Position numbers and translations under genes: made by a program. From NCBI GenBank assembly GCA_963802795.1, contig CAWDJV010000002.1, forward strand, positions 186,001 through 250,000: 64,000 nt of DNA. Direction: 5' to 3'. This document shows positions 28,711 to 37,119 of the stretch, in pieces. Origin of the DNA: JAIBJN01 sp963802795. Its GTDB lineage: Bacteria > Actinomycetota > Thermoleophilia > Gaiellales > Gaiellaceae. Within the stretch, counting starts at the first letter, position 1. Every line of letters begins with the position of its first letter. The notes beneath the pieces are model-generated. The model was not told the origin of the DNA. It did not search any database and was given only the letters and a program-made list of their open reading frames with translations.

Positions 28711-28949
28711 CTTGCTGCGCTCCTCAATTCGAGTGCCCCCACTGATGAGCGACGCGAGTCAGCGCGACCAGGACGCCAATCGCACGCACGCCGTCGCGCT
28801 GGACGCGTAGGCCCCGACCGTGCGAAGGCGGCGGTCGCAAGCACGACTGCGTGAGTCTCCGTCCTTGTACCGCTGGAGTCAAGGGCTGACCAGACTCGCC
28901 CCTACCGAGTCGGCGTCGCGCAGACGCGAGGTGGCTGTAAGTGGGCGTT
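28711..28949. other. Intergenic region without a recognisable gene
   Basis: A 239-bp stretch between the M15-like gene and the cupredoxin gene. It contains the likely promoter of the former but no clear motif, RNA or short gene. Confidence 0.35.
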
Positions 28950-29426
28950 CTAGTTCTGCGTCCGTATCCGGCCGTGGATGCTGAAGGTCACGTTCATCTT
29001 GGTCGGGTGCGCGTCGCAGACGTAGATGTACGCCTCCCCGTCCTGGAGCATGACAATCGTCGTCCTCTCACCGGTACCTGCGACCTCGGTGGCCACGTCG
29101 ACCCCGGTGCGCCGCGCACCCAGATGGAAGTTGTGGGTGGTGGACAGGTCGTTGATCTCGAGCATGTATTCGCCGGGCGGGAGCGTAGTGGTGACCTCAG
29201 CCCCGTCTTCGGTTGTGAGGCTGATCTCGTACGCATCTGGGTCGTCGGTGGATCCAACCGTGCCGATGAGCTTCGGGAGGCGTCTAGTTGACATCTCGGC
29301 TGTGGTGGTGTCCGTGGCTACGGTCTCCGCCGCCGTGGCGGATCGCTCGTTGCCGTCGCCGCATCCGACCGCCGCGAGGGCGACGACCGCCAGCCCAATG
29401 GGAAGCGCCAAGCGAACAGCTCTCAT
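28950..29426 (-). CDS. Cupredoxin-like lipoprotein
   Basis: A 158-residue lipoprotein with a plastocyanin-like type-1 copper fold. ATG 29426 starts a signal peptide that ends in a lipobox LAAVGC, so the mature protein is tethered through Cys22. A Thr-rich linker leads to the cupredoxin domain: PPGEYMLEINDLSTTHNFHL gives the first copper His, and YIYVCDAHPTKM gives the Cys-His-Met set, a complete type-1 site. It probably carries electrons or copper at the outer face of the membrane. No respiratory partner genes adjoin it. Confidence 0.82.
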   Translation of the reverse strand: MRAVRLALPIGLAVVALAAVGCGDGNERSATAAETVATDTTTAEMSTRRLPKLIGTVGSTDDPDAYEISLTTEDGAEVTTTLPPGEYMLEINDLSTTHNFHLGARRTGVDVATEVAGTGERTTIVMLQDGEAYIYVCDAHPTKMNVTFSIHGRIRTQN

Positions 29427-29586
29427 CCCATTACCTTTACAGTCGCCTGGCGCCGCAGGCTACGGACTTCGATTCAGAACGGTCATCAGTCAGACCATCG
29501 ACCCGGCCGCGGCCTGTCGATGAGTCCCGCGGCCCCCTCGGGTCTAATGCCATGGCCACGTCGTCCCGCTAGAAGGAGGCAAATCC

Positions 29587-30270
29587 ATGGAGATCCCGCC
29601 GGTCGTCTCGCCCGAGGAGTGGGAATCCGCACGCGAGGAGCTGCTGGTCAAGGAGAAGGAGATGACCCGCGCCCGCGATGCCCTCGCCGCCGAGCGGCGG
29701 CGAATGCCGCGAGTGGCGGTCGAGAAGGAGTACGAGTTCGAGGGCCCAGATGGCCCGGTTAGCCTGCTCGGCCTCTTCGAAGGACGGCGGCAGCTGATCG
29801 TCTACCGCTTCTTCTACGAAGAGGGCGTCGCCGACTTTCCGGACGGCGGCTGCCGTGGCTGCTCGTTCCTCGCCGACCAGGTCGCCCACCCCGCCCATCT
29901 CAACGCCCGCGACACGACGCTTGCGTTCGTCTCGCGCGCGCCCCAGCCCGACATCGAGCGCTGGAAGGCGCGGATGGGCTGGGAACAGATCCCCTGGTAC
30001 ACGCTCACCGACGACTTCGACGCAGACCTCGGCGTTGCCGAGTGGCACGGGACGAACGCGTTCCTGCGCGACGGCGAGAAGGTCTACCGCACCTACTTCG
30101 TCGACAGTCGCGGCGACGAGGCGATGGGCAGCACGTGGAGCTACCTGGACATCACCGCCCTCGGGCGCCAGGAGGAGTGGGAGGACTCCCCGGAGGGTTA
30201 TCCGCAGACCGCGCCCTACCAATGGTGGAACCTGCACGACGAGTACGGGGACGCGTCGTCGCGCCTATAG
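29587..30270 (+). CDS. DUF899 thioredoxin-like protein
   Basis: A 227-residue DUF899 protein. AAGGAGG precedes ATG 29587. Motifs: VSPEEWESAREELLVKEKEMTRARDALAAERRRMP at the start (family hallmark), YEFEGPDGPVSLLGLFEGRRQLIVYRFF, a CxxC in GGCRGCSF, and SYLDITALGRQEEWEDSPEG near the end. The fold is thioredoxin-like. The gene ends 10 bp before a relic of a cyclase gene. Confidence 0.88.
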   Translation: MEIPPVVSPEEWESAREELLVKEKEMTRARDALAAERRRMPRVAVEKEYEFEGPDGPVSLLGLFEGRRQLIVYRFFYEEGVADFPDGGCRGCSFLADQVAHPAHLNARDTTLAFVSRAPQPDIERWKARMGWEQIPWYTLTDDFDADLGVAEWHGTNAFLRDGEKVYRTYFVDSRGDEAMGSTWSYLDITALGRQEEWEDSPEGYPQTAPYQWWNLHDEYGDASSRL

Positions 30271-30279
30271 CCTGAACCC

Positions 30280-30390
30280 ATGGCCAAGCTGACGCGCGAA
30301 GAGATGTGGGAACAGATGCTGACCGGCAGCTACCCACGTCTCCACGGGATGCGGCGGGTCTGGGGAGCGCTGCCCTCGCCGCCCCGCGTC
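30280..30390 (+). pseudogene. N-terminal relic of an adenylate/guanylate cyclase-type protein
   Basis: Reads MAKLTREEMWEQMLTGSYP, then RLHGMRRVWGALPSPPR. This resembles the opening of actinobacterial cyclase proteins that continue into a Cys-rich segment, but the frame breaks exactly after SPPR (about 30390) where the minus-strand amidase gene ends. The cyclase body is absent. It marks a junction where foreign or rearranged DNA begins. Confidence 0.45.
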
Positions 30391-30397
30391 TCGATTC

Positions 30398-30961
30398 TTA
30401 TCCGGGGAGAGGTGGCAGGCGAAGGGCGGCCGCGATGCCTCTTGCATGTGCTTCCGCCAGGCCATTGAGGAAGGTGCGGTCCTTGAGCAGGCGGGCGTCA
30501 GCCGGATTGTCGATAAACAGATTCTCTGTCAGAACGGCCGGCATTTGAGTTTCACGCAAGACGGCGAAATCAGCGCTCTTCTTGCCGCGGTCGGGTATGG
30601 CGTTCTCCTTCATGAAGTCCATCACGGCGCGGTGCACCGCAGATCGGCGCTTCGCCGTCTTGCCAGTGGGTGCGGCCGAGCTGTGCACGAAGTCCTCGTA
30701 CCCGGTTCCTCCGCCGGAGTTGATGTGCAAAGCCACGAAGTAGTCAGCGCCAAGGTCATTGGCAAAAGTCGCGCGGCTTTGTAGTTCAACGGCACGGTCG
30801 CTCAAGCGGGTCAGTTCGACGCGGACGTCGAAATCACGCAGCAGCGCTTTCCGCACCCGCTTGGCCAGGCTCAAGGTCACTTTCGCTTCCTTGAGACCTT
30901 GAGCGGCCGCACCCGGATCGCTACCTCCGTGACCGGGATCCAACACGACTAGCTTCGGCAT
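30398..30961 (-). CDS. N-acetylmuramoyl-L-alanine amidase (Amidase_3)
   Basis: A 187-residue zinc amidase that cuts the bond between MurNAc and L-Ala of peptidoglycan. ATG 30961 follows GGAGGAGG. Motifs: VVLDPGHGGSDPGA (first zinc His), TRLSDRAVELQSRATFAND, DYFVALHINSGGG (second His), and VLTENLFIDNPADARLL with the catalytic Glu. No signal peptide or binding domain is present in this frame, so it resembles a phage- or defence-type endolysin rather than an exported autolysin. The frame stays open 60 codons upstream (to 31141) with DHDHVHVA, perhaps the end of a lost peptidase. Confidence 0.85.
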   Translation of the reverse strand: MPKLVVLDPGHGGSDPGAAAQGLKEAKVTLSLAKRVRKALLRDFDVRVELTRLSDRAVELQSRATFANDLGADYFVALHINSGGGTGYEDFVHSSAAPTGKTAKRRSAVHRAVMDFMKENAIPDRGKKSADFAVLRETQMPAVLTENLFIDNPADARLLKDRTFLNGLAEAHARGIAAALRLPPLPG

Positions 30962-31526
30962 GTGATCCTCCTCCTTCATCGCCTCGGGGACTACCGCTCC
31001 GCTCAAAAGTGCGGTCTGCACGCATCGCGCTACGTGCACGTGGTCGTGATCGGGGAAGGCGCCCGCGATCCTGATGCCGTTCTTGAAATGGAAATCGTCA
31101 GGCCGAGGAGCAACCCTGTCACTTTGTGCTGAGAGATTCAAGAACGCGGCTTCGCCACGCTGGGTGATGACGCTGCGCGGTCAGTTCCTCTCCGCTACGC
31201 GCGCTGCTTGCCCGCGCAGCGCTTCCCCGCGGTTCGCGCCCGCGTGCGCGACCGCCTGCCAAGAACCGCTGAGTGGAGCGGCGCGGAAGTCGAATCTATC
31301 CAGCGTGGAGCTGCCACGGCTGACCGGTCTTACGTCGCGGAAGCGGCGAGCGCCCGGAGAGCCGGAGGGGGCGACCGCCTTCGGCCCCCTGGTTCCGCCG
31401 TTCGTGTGGTTACAGGACGAAGGCGCCCTGAGAGCCGCGGCCTCTTCACGACGTCTCGGCGGCGGGACGAAGTGGGCGGTTGCGGGCGTCCTCGATCTAT
31501 GAAGTCCATTGTTTGGAGGTCACACG
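30962..31526. other. 565-bp region without a recognisable gene
   Basis: Reading frames exist on both strands (for example 31074-31502 on the plus strand), but they lack conserved blocks, good ribosome sites and family motifs. The part at 30962-31141 continues the amidase frame upstream with PDHDHVHVA, reminiscent of the end of an M15-type peptidase. The rest, Arg/Pro/Gly-rich in every frame, holds nothing I can name. Confidence 0.4.
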
Positions 31527-31997
31527 ATGAACGTCTTCCATCACAGCCACGGGTCGACGCTGTCGGCGACGCGGGCGTCCTCCGCGTCCGGCGTCGGGCG
31601 GGCACTCCGCGTCCTTGGGGCGCTGTCCGTGCTCGCGGTGGGCGCCGTCCATTTGCAGCAGTACTTCAGCCTCTACTCGTCGATCCCGACGATCGGGAGG
31701 CTGTTCGTCCTGAACTTCCTGGGGGCAACCGTGATCGGGCTCGGGCTCCTGGCTCCGGTCGAGCGCCTCTACGACCGGCCGGCCGGCGTGCTTCCGGCGC
31801 TCCTGGCTGCCGGCGGCATCGGCCTCGCGGCAACTTCGTTCGCTTTCCTCTTCATCAGCGAGCGAACGCCGCTCTTCGGGTTCATGGAGCCGGGCTACGA
31901 TCCGGCTGCGATCCTTGCATCCCGCGTCGCCGAGGCAGTCACCGTCCTCAGCCTGGCCGGCTTCCTCGTGGCGAGGCTCGCGACCGCGCGGAGGTAG
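31527..31997 (+). CDS. Four-helix membrane protein
   Basis: A 156-residue membrane protein with start ATG 31527 after GGAGG. Four hydrophobic segments: ALRVLGALSVLAVGAVHL, LFVLNFLGATVIGLGLLAPV, LLAAGGIGLAATSFAFLFI and VTVLSLAGFLVARL. The VHLQQYF and MEPGYDPAAI stretches recall small unnamed membrane proteins that lie next to ECF sigma operons in Thermoleophilia. Function unknown; it probably belongs with the anti-sigma gene 46 bp downstream. Confidence 0.65.
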   Translation: MNVFHHSHGSTLSATRASSASGVGRALRVLGALSVLAVGAVHLQQYFSLYSSIPTIGRLFVLNFLGATVIGLGLLAPVERLYDRPAGVLPALLAAGGIGLAATSFAFLFISERTPLFGFMEPGYDPAAILASRVAEAVTVLSLAGFLVARLATARR

Positions 31998-32043
31998 GGC
32001 CACGAATCGGCCCCTCTCGAATGACTGTGCTATCTAACGGACG

Positions 32044-32818
32044 ATGACCGACGCGGTGTCGCGCCTGACCGAGCAGGAGATGGCCGATTTGGCCGCCCTG
32101 GCCGACGGGACGCTGCCGGTCGAGCGGCGAGCGGCGGTCGAGGCCTGGGTCTCGGCCTCCCCCGAGCTGCAGGTGCTGCTCGACCGGCAGCGGCGGTCGG
32201 TGACGGCGACGCAGGCGCTGGGCGACGAGGCGGTGCCGGAGTCGTTGCGTGAGGCCGTCGAGCCGCGCCGGGGACGCCGCGACGTCCGTCGGCGATGGTC
32301 GCCGCGGCTCGCGCTCGTCGGGCGCTGTGGCGGTCGCGGCCGTGGTCGTGGTCGCGGTCCTGAGCGGCGGGCCGGCGGGGCCGACGGTCGCCGAGGCCGC
32401 AGCGCTGGCCGACCAGCCGCCCAGCGGGCCGGCCCCACGCCCGGTGGGCGCCGAGGGGACGCAGCTCGACCTGGACGTCGAGGGCGTGGTCTTTCCGGAC
32501 TTCCTCGAGTCGTACGGCTGGAAGGCGGTCGGAGTGCGGCACGACGAGATCGACGGCCGGGACGCCACCACCGTCTTCTACGAGAAGGACGGGACGCAGA
32601 TCGCGTACGTGATCGTGGCCGGATCCGGGCTCGACCGTCCCTCGGGAGCGCCGAGCACGACCCGGAACGGCATCCAGCTTCAGACGCTCGAGGTGAACGG
32701 GCAGCCCGCGGTGACATGGCGGCGTCTCGGGCGCACCTGCATCCTCATCGGGCCCGTGCCGAGCGACGAGCTCCTCGCCCTCGCGAGCTGGCGCGGGGAC
32801 GGAACGCTGCGTCACTGA
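32044..32818 (+). CDS. Anti-sigma factor-like membrane protein (one frame slip)
   Basis: A protein of about 258 residues. ATG 32044. The cytoplasmic head (LTEQEMADLAALADGTLPVERRAAVEAWVSAS, then SPELQVLLDRQR) has the helical arrangement of anti-sigma domains but no zinc ligands. After a slip near 32320 a single membrane helix follows (AVAVAAVVVVAVLSGG) and then an extracytoplasmic domain (FPDFLESYGWKAVGVRHDEIDGRDATTVFYEKDG, ending RTCILIGPVPSDELLALASW). Its 3' end overlaps that of the sigma gene at 32812 by 7 bp on the opposite strand, an unusual convergent layout for such a pair. Confidence 0.75.
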
Positions 32819-33306
32819 TCGAGCTTGCGCGCGACTCGATCGCGGGCGCGAAACAGGCGGCTCGTCACCGTCCCTTCGGGGACGCCGAGTGCCCGCGCAG
32901 CCTCGCCGTAGGAGAGCCCGACGATATCCACGGCGACGAGCGCATCCCGGAACTCCTCGGGGAGCTGGTGGATCGCCGCATAGACCTCGCGGCTCTCCGC
33001 CGCGTCGGCCGGGTCCTGTCCGGAGTGTCCCGCCACGACCTCGTCCTCCACCAGCTCCGCCGTCTGCGGGCGCCGGCTCGTGGCGCGACGCTGGCTCACG
33101 AGGGTGTTGCGCAGCGCGCGCAACAGGTACCCCAGCTCCTCCTCGCCGCGAATGAAGCGCGGTCGGGCGAGTACCCGTGCGTAGGTCTCCTGCACCAGGT
33201 CTTCGGCCTCCTCCCGTGAGCGCACCCACGCCCGGGCCGCGCGGTAGAGGCGTGGAAGGTGCTCGACGGCTCGGTCGGGATCGAGCCTGTGGGGTCGGCC
33301 CGTCAT
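32812..33306 (-). CDS. ECF-type sigma factor
   Basis: A 164-residue ECF sigma factor. Sigma2: HLPRLYRAARAWVRSREEAEDLVQETYARVL, then GYLLRALRNTLVSQRR; sigma4: INQLPEEFRDALVAVDIVG-type core (here IHQLPEEFRDALVAVDIVG), LSYGEAARALGVPEGTVTSRLFRARDRV. Start ATG 33306. It is divergent from the secreted-repeat lipoprotein gene at 33385 (78-bp gap) and convergent with its presumed anti-sigma gene. Control of the lipoprotein by this sigma is a reasonable inference. Confidence 0.88.
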   Translation of the reverse strand: MTGRPHRLDPDRAVEHLPRLYRAARAWVRSREEAEDLVQETYARVLARPRFIRGEEELGYLLRALRNTLVSQRRATSRRPQTAELVEDEVVAGHSGQDPADAAESREVYAAIHQLPEEFRDALVAVDIVGLSYGEAARALGVPEGTVTSRLFRARDRVARKLDQ

Positions 33307-33384
33307 CGCCGGGAAGGACTGCGGCTAGGCAGGCGTCTGCACTCGATGAAGGACGACAACACACCGACCACTGGAGGTCACTCG

Positions 33385-33902
33385 ATGAAACGATTGCTCA
33401 TCGTCGTCGCCGCCGCCGTCGTGGGCGGTTCTGGCCCTCGCCGCTTGTGGCGGGGGTGGAGGCGACAACGGCAACGCAGCCGCCCCCTCGAGCAACGGCA
33501 CCGCAACCGTCTCGTTCGAGGACATCGGCGACTCCGGCCGCGTGCTCGTGGACTCGGCTGGAAAGGCCCTCTACGAATCGGACGAAGAGGCGGACGGCAG
33601 CGTGGTGTGCACCGACGCGTGCACCGAGTTCTGGGAGCCCTTGACCATCGACTCGGGCGCCCCCACGGGCGATGTCTCGGGCGAGCTCGGCGTGACCGAG
33701 CGCCCGGACGGGACGAGGCAGGTCACCCTCGACGGACGCCGGCTCTACACGTTCGTCCAGGACGGGCCCGGACAGGTCACAGGCGACGGATTCTCTGACG
33801 CCTTCGACGGCCAGCAGTTCACCTGGCACGTCGTCAGCGCCGGCGGCGCCCCGAGCCCCGAGCCAAGGGGGCAGCACGAGCGACGGCCCCTACGGCTACT
33901 AG
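33385..33902 (+). CDS. Secreted-repeat (COG4315-type) lipoprotein (two frame slips)
   Basis: A lipoprotein of about 170 residues with repeats of the secreted-repeat family: GRVLVDSAGKALYESDEEADG followed by CTDACTEFWEPLTID, and RQVTLDGRRLYTFVQDGPGQVTGDGF with a final FTWHVVSA. ATG 33385 begins MKRLLIVVAAAVV. After a one-base slip near 33425 the lipobox LALAAC and a Gly run appear. At the end a slip within AAGGGGG (about 33865-33870) hides the usual short tail GGSTSDGPYGY, whose TAG is 33900-33902; the uncorrected frame runs to 33943. The domain is of unknown function, often near ECF sigma genes as here. Confidence 0.8.
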
Positions 33903-33926
33903 ACCGATCGACCACTAACGACGAGA

Positions 33927-33956
33927 GAGAGGGCCGAGGTTAGCCTCGGCCCTCTC
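33927..33956. terminator. Bidirectional hairpin terminator
   Basis: Perfect 13-bp stem (33927-33939 with 33944-33956) and 4-nt loop in the gap between the lipoprotein gene and the convergent M14 peptidase gene. Confidence 0.78.
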
Positions 33957-33983
33957 GGATGGACTTTTGGTCGGCCTGCGGAT

Positions 33984-35025
33984 CTACCCGGGGCCGCCGC
34001 CGCAAGGCTCTCCGTCGCCGAAGGGGATGTCTTCCCACCCGGTCCCGGGGTGGTCGTAGAGAGTCCCGTCGGCCGCGGCGCTCAGAACGGCCATCGTCGG
34101 GCGGACGAAGAGCTGCTCGAGCATGCCGTTGCTCTTCTGGCCGACGGAGCGGACCTCGTAGAAGATCGCGCCCTGTGTCTTGAACCCGGGGTCGCTCCCG
34201 TCGGGGCCCGGGCCGCCCAGCAGCATGCGGCTGATGACCGCGTTCGTGATGTCGATCAGTGGGTAGCGGGCCACGTTGCCGGTGCCGAGGCGAGACACCG
34301 CGGCCGTCGAGATCAGGGCCATCTGACGGTTCGTCAGCCATTGCTCGGCCGTCATGCGGCTCGGGTCGATCGAGCGGGCCCCGATCTGGAAGGTGTTGAG
34401 CTGGTTCGTGCCCTCCACGACGGGGCTCTGGCCCATGTGGTGGAGGTCGAGCGCCAGCCTCGGCCTCGTCTCCTCCCAGAGCTCGTAGAACGCACGCGAC
34501 TCGGGCTGCTGGAAGAGCTCCCAGTCCCTGTTCAAATCGATCCGGAACGGGGTGGTGCTCTGACGGATGTTGGCGGTCGCGCCGTCCGGGTTGTACATCG
34601 GGATCACGATCACCGTCAGCTCGTCGCGGATCTGCTCGGCCTCCGCGCTGCCGCTGCTCGCCAGGTACTTGAGGACCTGGAGGACGGCCTCCGTGCTGTG
34701 AAGCTCGTTCCCGTGGATCCTCGCCTGGAGCCAGAAGACGTCGGGGCCGTGGCCGACCGTCGCGTAGAGGAGCTCCCGCCCCTCGCCCGAGAGCCCGGCG
34801 CTCGCGACGTCGACCTCACCCTGGCTCGAGGCCTCGATCGATTCGAGGATGCGGCCGACCTCCGCGTAGCTCGGAAGGCTGCTGAGCTGGACCTGCTGCG
34901 CGTTCTCGAGGCACGGTCCGCCGGGAACGCCGCTCGGCGGATCCGCCGTCGCCGGCCCGGCGAACGCCACGGCGACGACCAAGCCCGAGGACGAGGACCG
35001 CCGCCGGCCATCTCTTCACGTTCAT
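33984..35025 (-). CDS. Secreted M14-family zinc carboxypeptidase (one frame slip)
   Basis: An exported metallocarboxypeptidase of about 345 residues. ATG 35025 follows GGAGGGAG. The signal peptide (MNVKRWPAAVLVLGL, then VVAVAFAGPATA) is split by a one-base slip near 34980. M14 marks: WLQARIHGNELHSTEAVLQVL (HxxE zinc ligands), VIVIPMYNPDGATA, FRIDLNRDWELFQQPESRAFYELWEETRP (Asn-Arg pair) and ALDLHHMG (third zinc His). The region GAIFYEVRSVGQKSNG probably holds the catalytic Glu. It differs from the larger M14 protein at 2226, lacking its C-terminal extension. It likely trims peptides outside the cell. Confidence 0.85.
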
Positions 35026-35419
35026 CTCTCCCTCCTCGATCGGGTGCGGTTACCCGGGTCTCCGCCTGCCAAGGGACGAGACCCCCCGCGCGCGAGCATG
35101 CCAGATCGCGTCACGATCTGCGCAGAGCCCACCTGCCCTCGGCTCGAGCTGCTGGCGGAGAACACGCTCCTCGCGACGATGGGACTCGCCGGAGGAGGGA
35201 ACACAACGACCGAGCGAGCGCGAAACAAGGGAGGCCTCGTCGCCTCTCCCTCAGTGTGCGAACACGCTTCGTTCGACGCAGCAATCAGGCGGAAGAATCT
35301 GCCCTTCGCGGGCGTCGGTCCGTCCTTATGTGGACGAAGTAGCTGGAATAGGCTTCGCGCCCGCTGAGACCACACGAGGTCGCCGACCGCGTTCAGGAGC
35401 GGCATGTCTGGTCCGTCGA
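35026..35419. other. 394-bp region without a recognisable gene
   Basis: It lies between the M14 start and the TetR relic. An open frame covers most of it on the minus strand (35022-35423) but with no family motif, no good ribosome site and an odd Arg/Ser/Pro composition. It should contain the M14 promoter. Confidence 0.35.
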
Positions 35420-35782
35420 TCACTTCCGGGGCGGCAGGGATGCCTTGCCTTCCAGCTCGTCGAGGTGACGGCGGAGGACGGCGACGATCCGTCGGGGCGG
35501 CAGCCGCTCGGGTCGCATCGCCCCGTGCAGGGCGAGCCCATCGAGCAGGGCATGGAGGCGTTCAGCCTCCAGCGCCCGTTCTCGGTCGGACGGGAGGCCG
35601 AGCATCTCAACGGCGCGCAGGGCGGCCGCGCGCAACTCGTCGTCGGTCTCGGCGTGCCGCGCGCGGAGGTGAGGATCGATCAGGGCGCGGGCGGTGACGG
35701 CCGCCACCTCGAGAGCTGGTGCACGCTGCCATTCCACAAGACCCTCGGCATGAAGCTCCACATCAGGGTCGTGTAGCGCCAT
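35420..35782 (-). pseudogene. C-terminal relic of a TetR-family regulator
   Basis: About 120 residues match only the ligand-binding C-terminal half of TetR/BetI-like regulators: TDDELRAAALRAVEMLGL, then ERALEAERLHALLDGLALHGAMRPERLPPRRIVAVLRRHLDEL, the typical last helices. The N-terminal HTH is missing: upstream, 14 bp away, the livH gene ends. This looks like a regulator cut by insertion or deletion of DNA. Confidence 0.65.
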
Positions 35783-35795
35783 CCTCCCGGCAACC

Positions 35796-36881
35796 TCACT
35801 CTTGGTTCTCCCCGAGTAATCCCTGTGGTCGAAAGACGAGCACGAGAATCATGATCCCAAGCACGACCGACAGCGACCAGTCGCTCCCAGGTGAGTACCA
35901 CGTGAACCCATTCACAAAGCTTTCGGTGATCCCGATGATCATCGCGCCAATCACCGCACCAACCAAACTCTCGATCCCGCCGAGGACTACGGCGGTAAAC
36001 GCGATCAAGGTAAGGCGAAGCGCCTGATCCCAAGTCACCGTCGTGAAGTAAAGAGCGTAGAGTTCCCCGCCGGCGCCCGCAAGCGCGCCGGCAACGAAGA
36101 AGCCGAGCGTGACGGTACGGGCGGCATTGATGCCCACGAGCTGGGCGCCGATGGAATCTTGACTCACAGCCCGAATTGATCGGCCGGCCTTGGTTCGTTG
36201 TAGTGCGAAATACAGGCCCGCGAGAACAAGACCCATGCTGAGTAGAACTATTAGCTTATCCAAGGTGTAGGCAACCCCCATCACGCTGAACACGCCTCCC
36301 CGTGGAAGCAGATCTGGAAGCGTGACGGGTGCTCCCCCTGTCCGAACGATGATGATGTTGTCCAGGATAAATAGAACTCCTACTGCGGTCACGAGTCTCG
36401 ATAGGCGCGGCGCGTTGCTCAGAGGTCGGTACGCGACGATCTCGATTACGGCGCTAAGTAGTCCACAGAAACTCATGACGAGGAGAAGCGTGACCAGGAC
36501 CGCGAGCGCGGTCCCGGCGAAACTACTGCCCTCATTCACGTCAACGGCGTCGAGCAAATAGGCGCAGAATGCGGCACCGCTTACAAAGACGAAGCCTTGG
36601 GGGAGGTTGATCAGGCCGATCAGCGTGTACGACAACGTAAAACCGAGTGCGACCAGGGCGTATATCGCGCCGATAGTCACACCGACGAACAAGAGAAACG
36701 CGAACGACGAAGGGCTGGCCGCCAAATTGCCGACGATCCAGACCACGACCGCACCACTGACTAACGCTGCCCCGACCGAGCGCGGTTCAGTGATCTTCGC
36801 GAGCCGGCTGCGCCTGTGTCGGTTGTGTTCGGCGGACGGCCCGGTCGCTCGCGATCGCTGCTCCGGAAGCAATCGCCTCAC
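35796..36881 (-). CDS. livH: Branched-chain amino-acid ABC transporter permease, LivH type (orphan)
   Basis: A permease of about 361 residues from the LivH family, a membrane subunit of ABC importers for leucine-type amino acids or ureas. Eight hydrophobic segments; signatures: LLFVGVTIGAIYALVALGFTLSYTLIGLINLPQG near the start, RSIRAVSQDSIGAQLVGINA (the cytoplasmic loop that meets the ATPase), and FTAVVLGGIESLVGAVIGAMIIGITE. The frame opens with GTG 36881; a start some 30 codons later is possible. LivM, LivF, LivG and LivK genes are absent on both sides, so it cannot work alone. Its GC content is clearly lower than that of flanking genes, suggesting transfer. Confidence 0.88.
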   Translation of the reverse strand: MRRLLPEQRSRATGPSAEHNRHRRSRLAKITEPRSVGAALVSGAVVVWIVGNLAASPSSFAFLLFVGVTIGAIYALVALGFTLSYTLIGLINLPQGFVFVSGAAFCAYLLDAVDVNEGSSFAGTALAVLVTLLLVMSFCGLLSAVIEIVAYRPLSNAPRLSRLVTAVGVLFILDNIIIVRTGGAPVTLPDLLPRGGVFSVMGVAYTLDKLIVLLSMGLVLAGLYFALQRTKAGRSIRAVSQDSIGAQLVGINAARTVTLGFFVAGALAGAGGELYALYFTTVTWDQALRLTLIAFTAVVLGGIESLVGAVIGAMIIGITESFVNGFTWYSPGSDWSLSVVLGIMILVLVFRPQGLLGENQE

Positions 36882-37083
36882 TGCCGGCGGTCTCCGACGA
36901 GCGAGGCGAGGCTCGGGACGCCCACGTTGGGTTGCAACGCGACGTTTCTCACATCCTCCTGCGCGGTCGTCCAGCTAAGCGCTGCGCCCATGGGACTGTG
37001 TCAGCGTCGACGTCGTCGCCGACGTCACGACGCAGCGGCGAGCACTCGTCGACGGGCCCGCGCACCGATCACCGCCCAAGTGG

Positions 37084-37119
37084 TTGGCGGCTCCTCGCTG
37101 CACCATATAATGCAAAATA
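37084..37119 (+). promoter_or_regulatory. Promoter (probably leaderless) and operator of the XRE-cupin gene
   Basis: TTGGCG (37084-37089), 16-bp spacer, then a perfect TATAAT (37106-37111). The start codon ATG lies at 37120, only 8 nt past the -10 box, so the transcript would begin at or next to the ATG. The -10 box is embedded in TGCA-N8-TGCA (37099-37114), followed by another TGCA at 37121, a likely operator for autoregulation. This AT-rich patch stands out in the high-GC surroundings. Confidence 0.6.

Noticed and set aside
31074..31502. 142-codon plus-strand frame in a gene-poor stretch
   Set aside because: No ribosome site, no motif, and overlapping frames of equal quality; left as unassigned.
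32044..33219. 391-codon plus-strand frame joining anti-sigma head to antisense of sigma
   Set aside because: The true anti-sigma frame shifts near 32320 and stops at 32818; the remainder is shadow.
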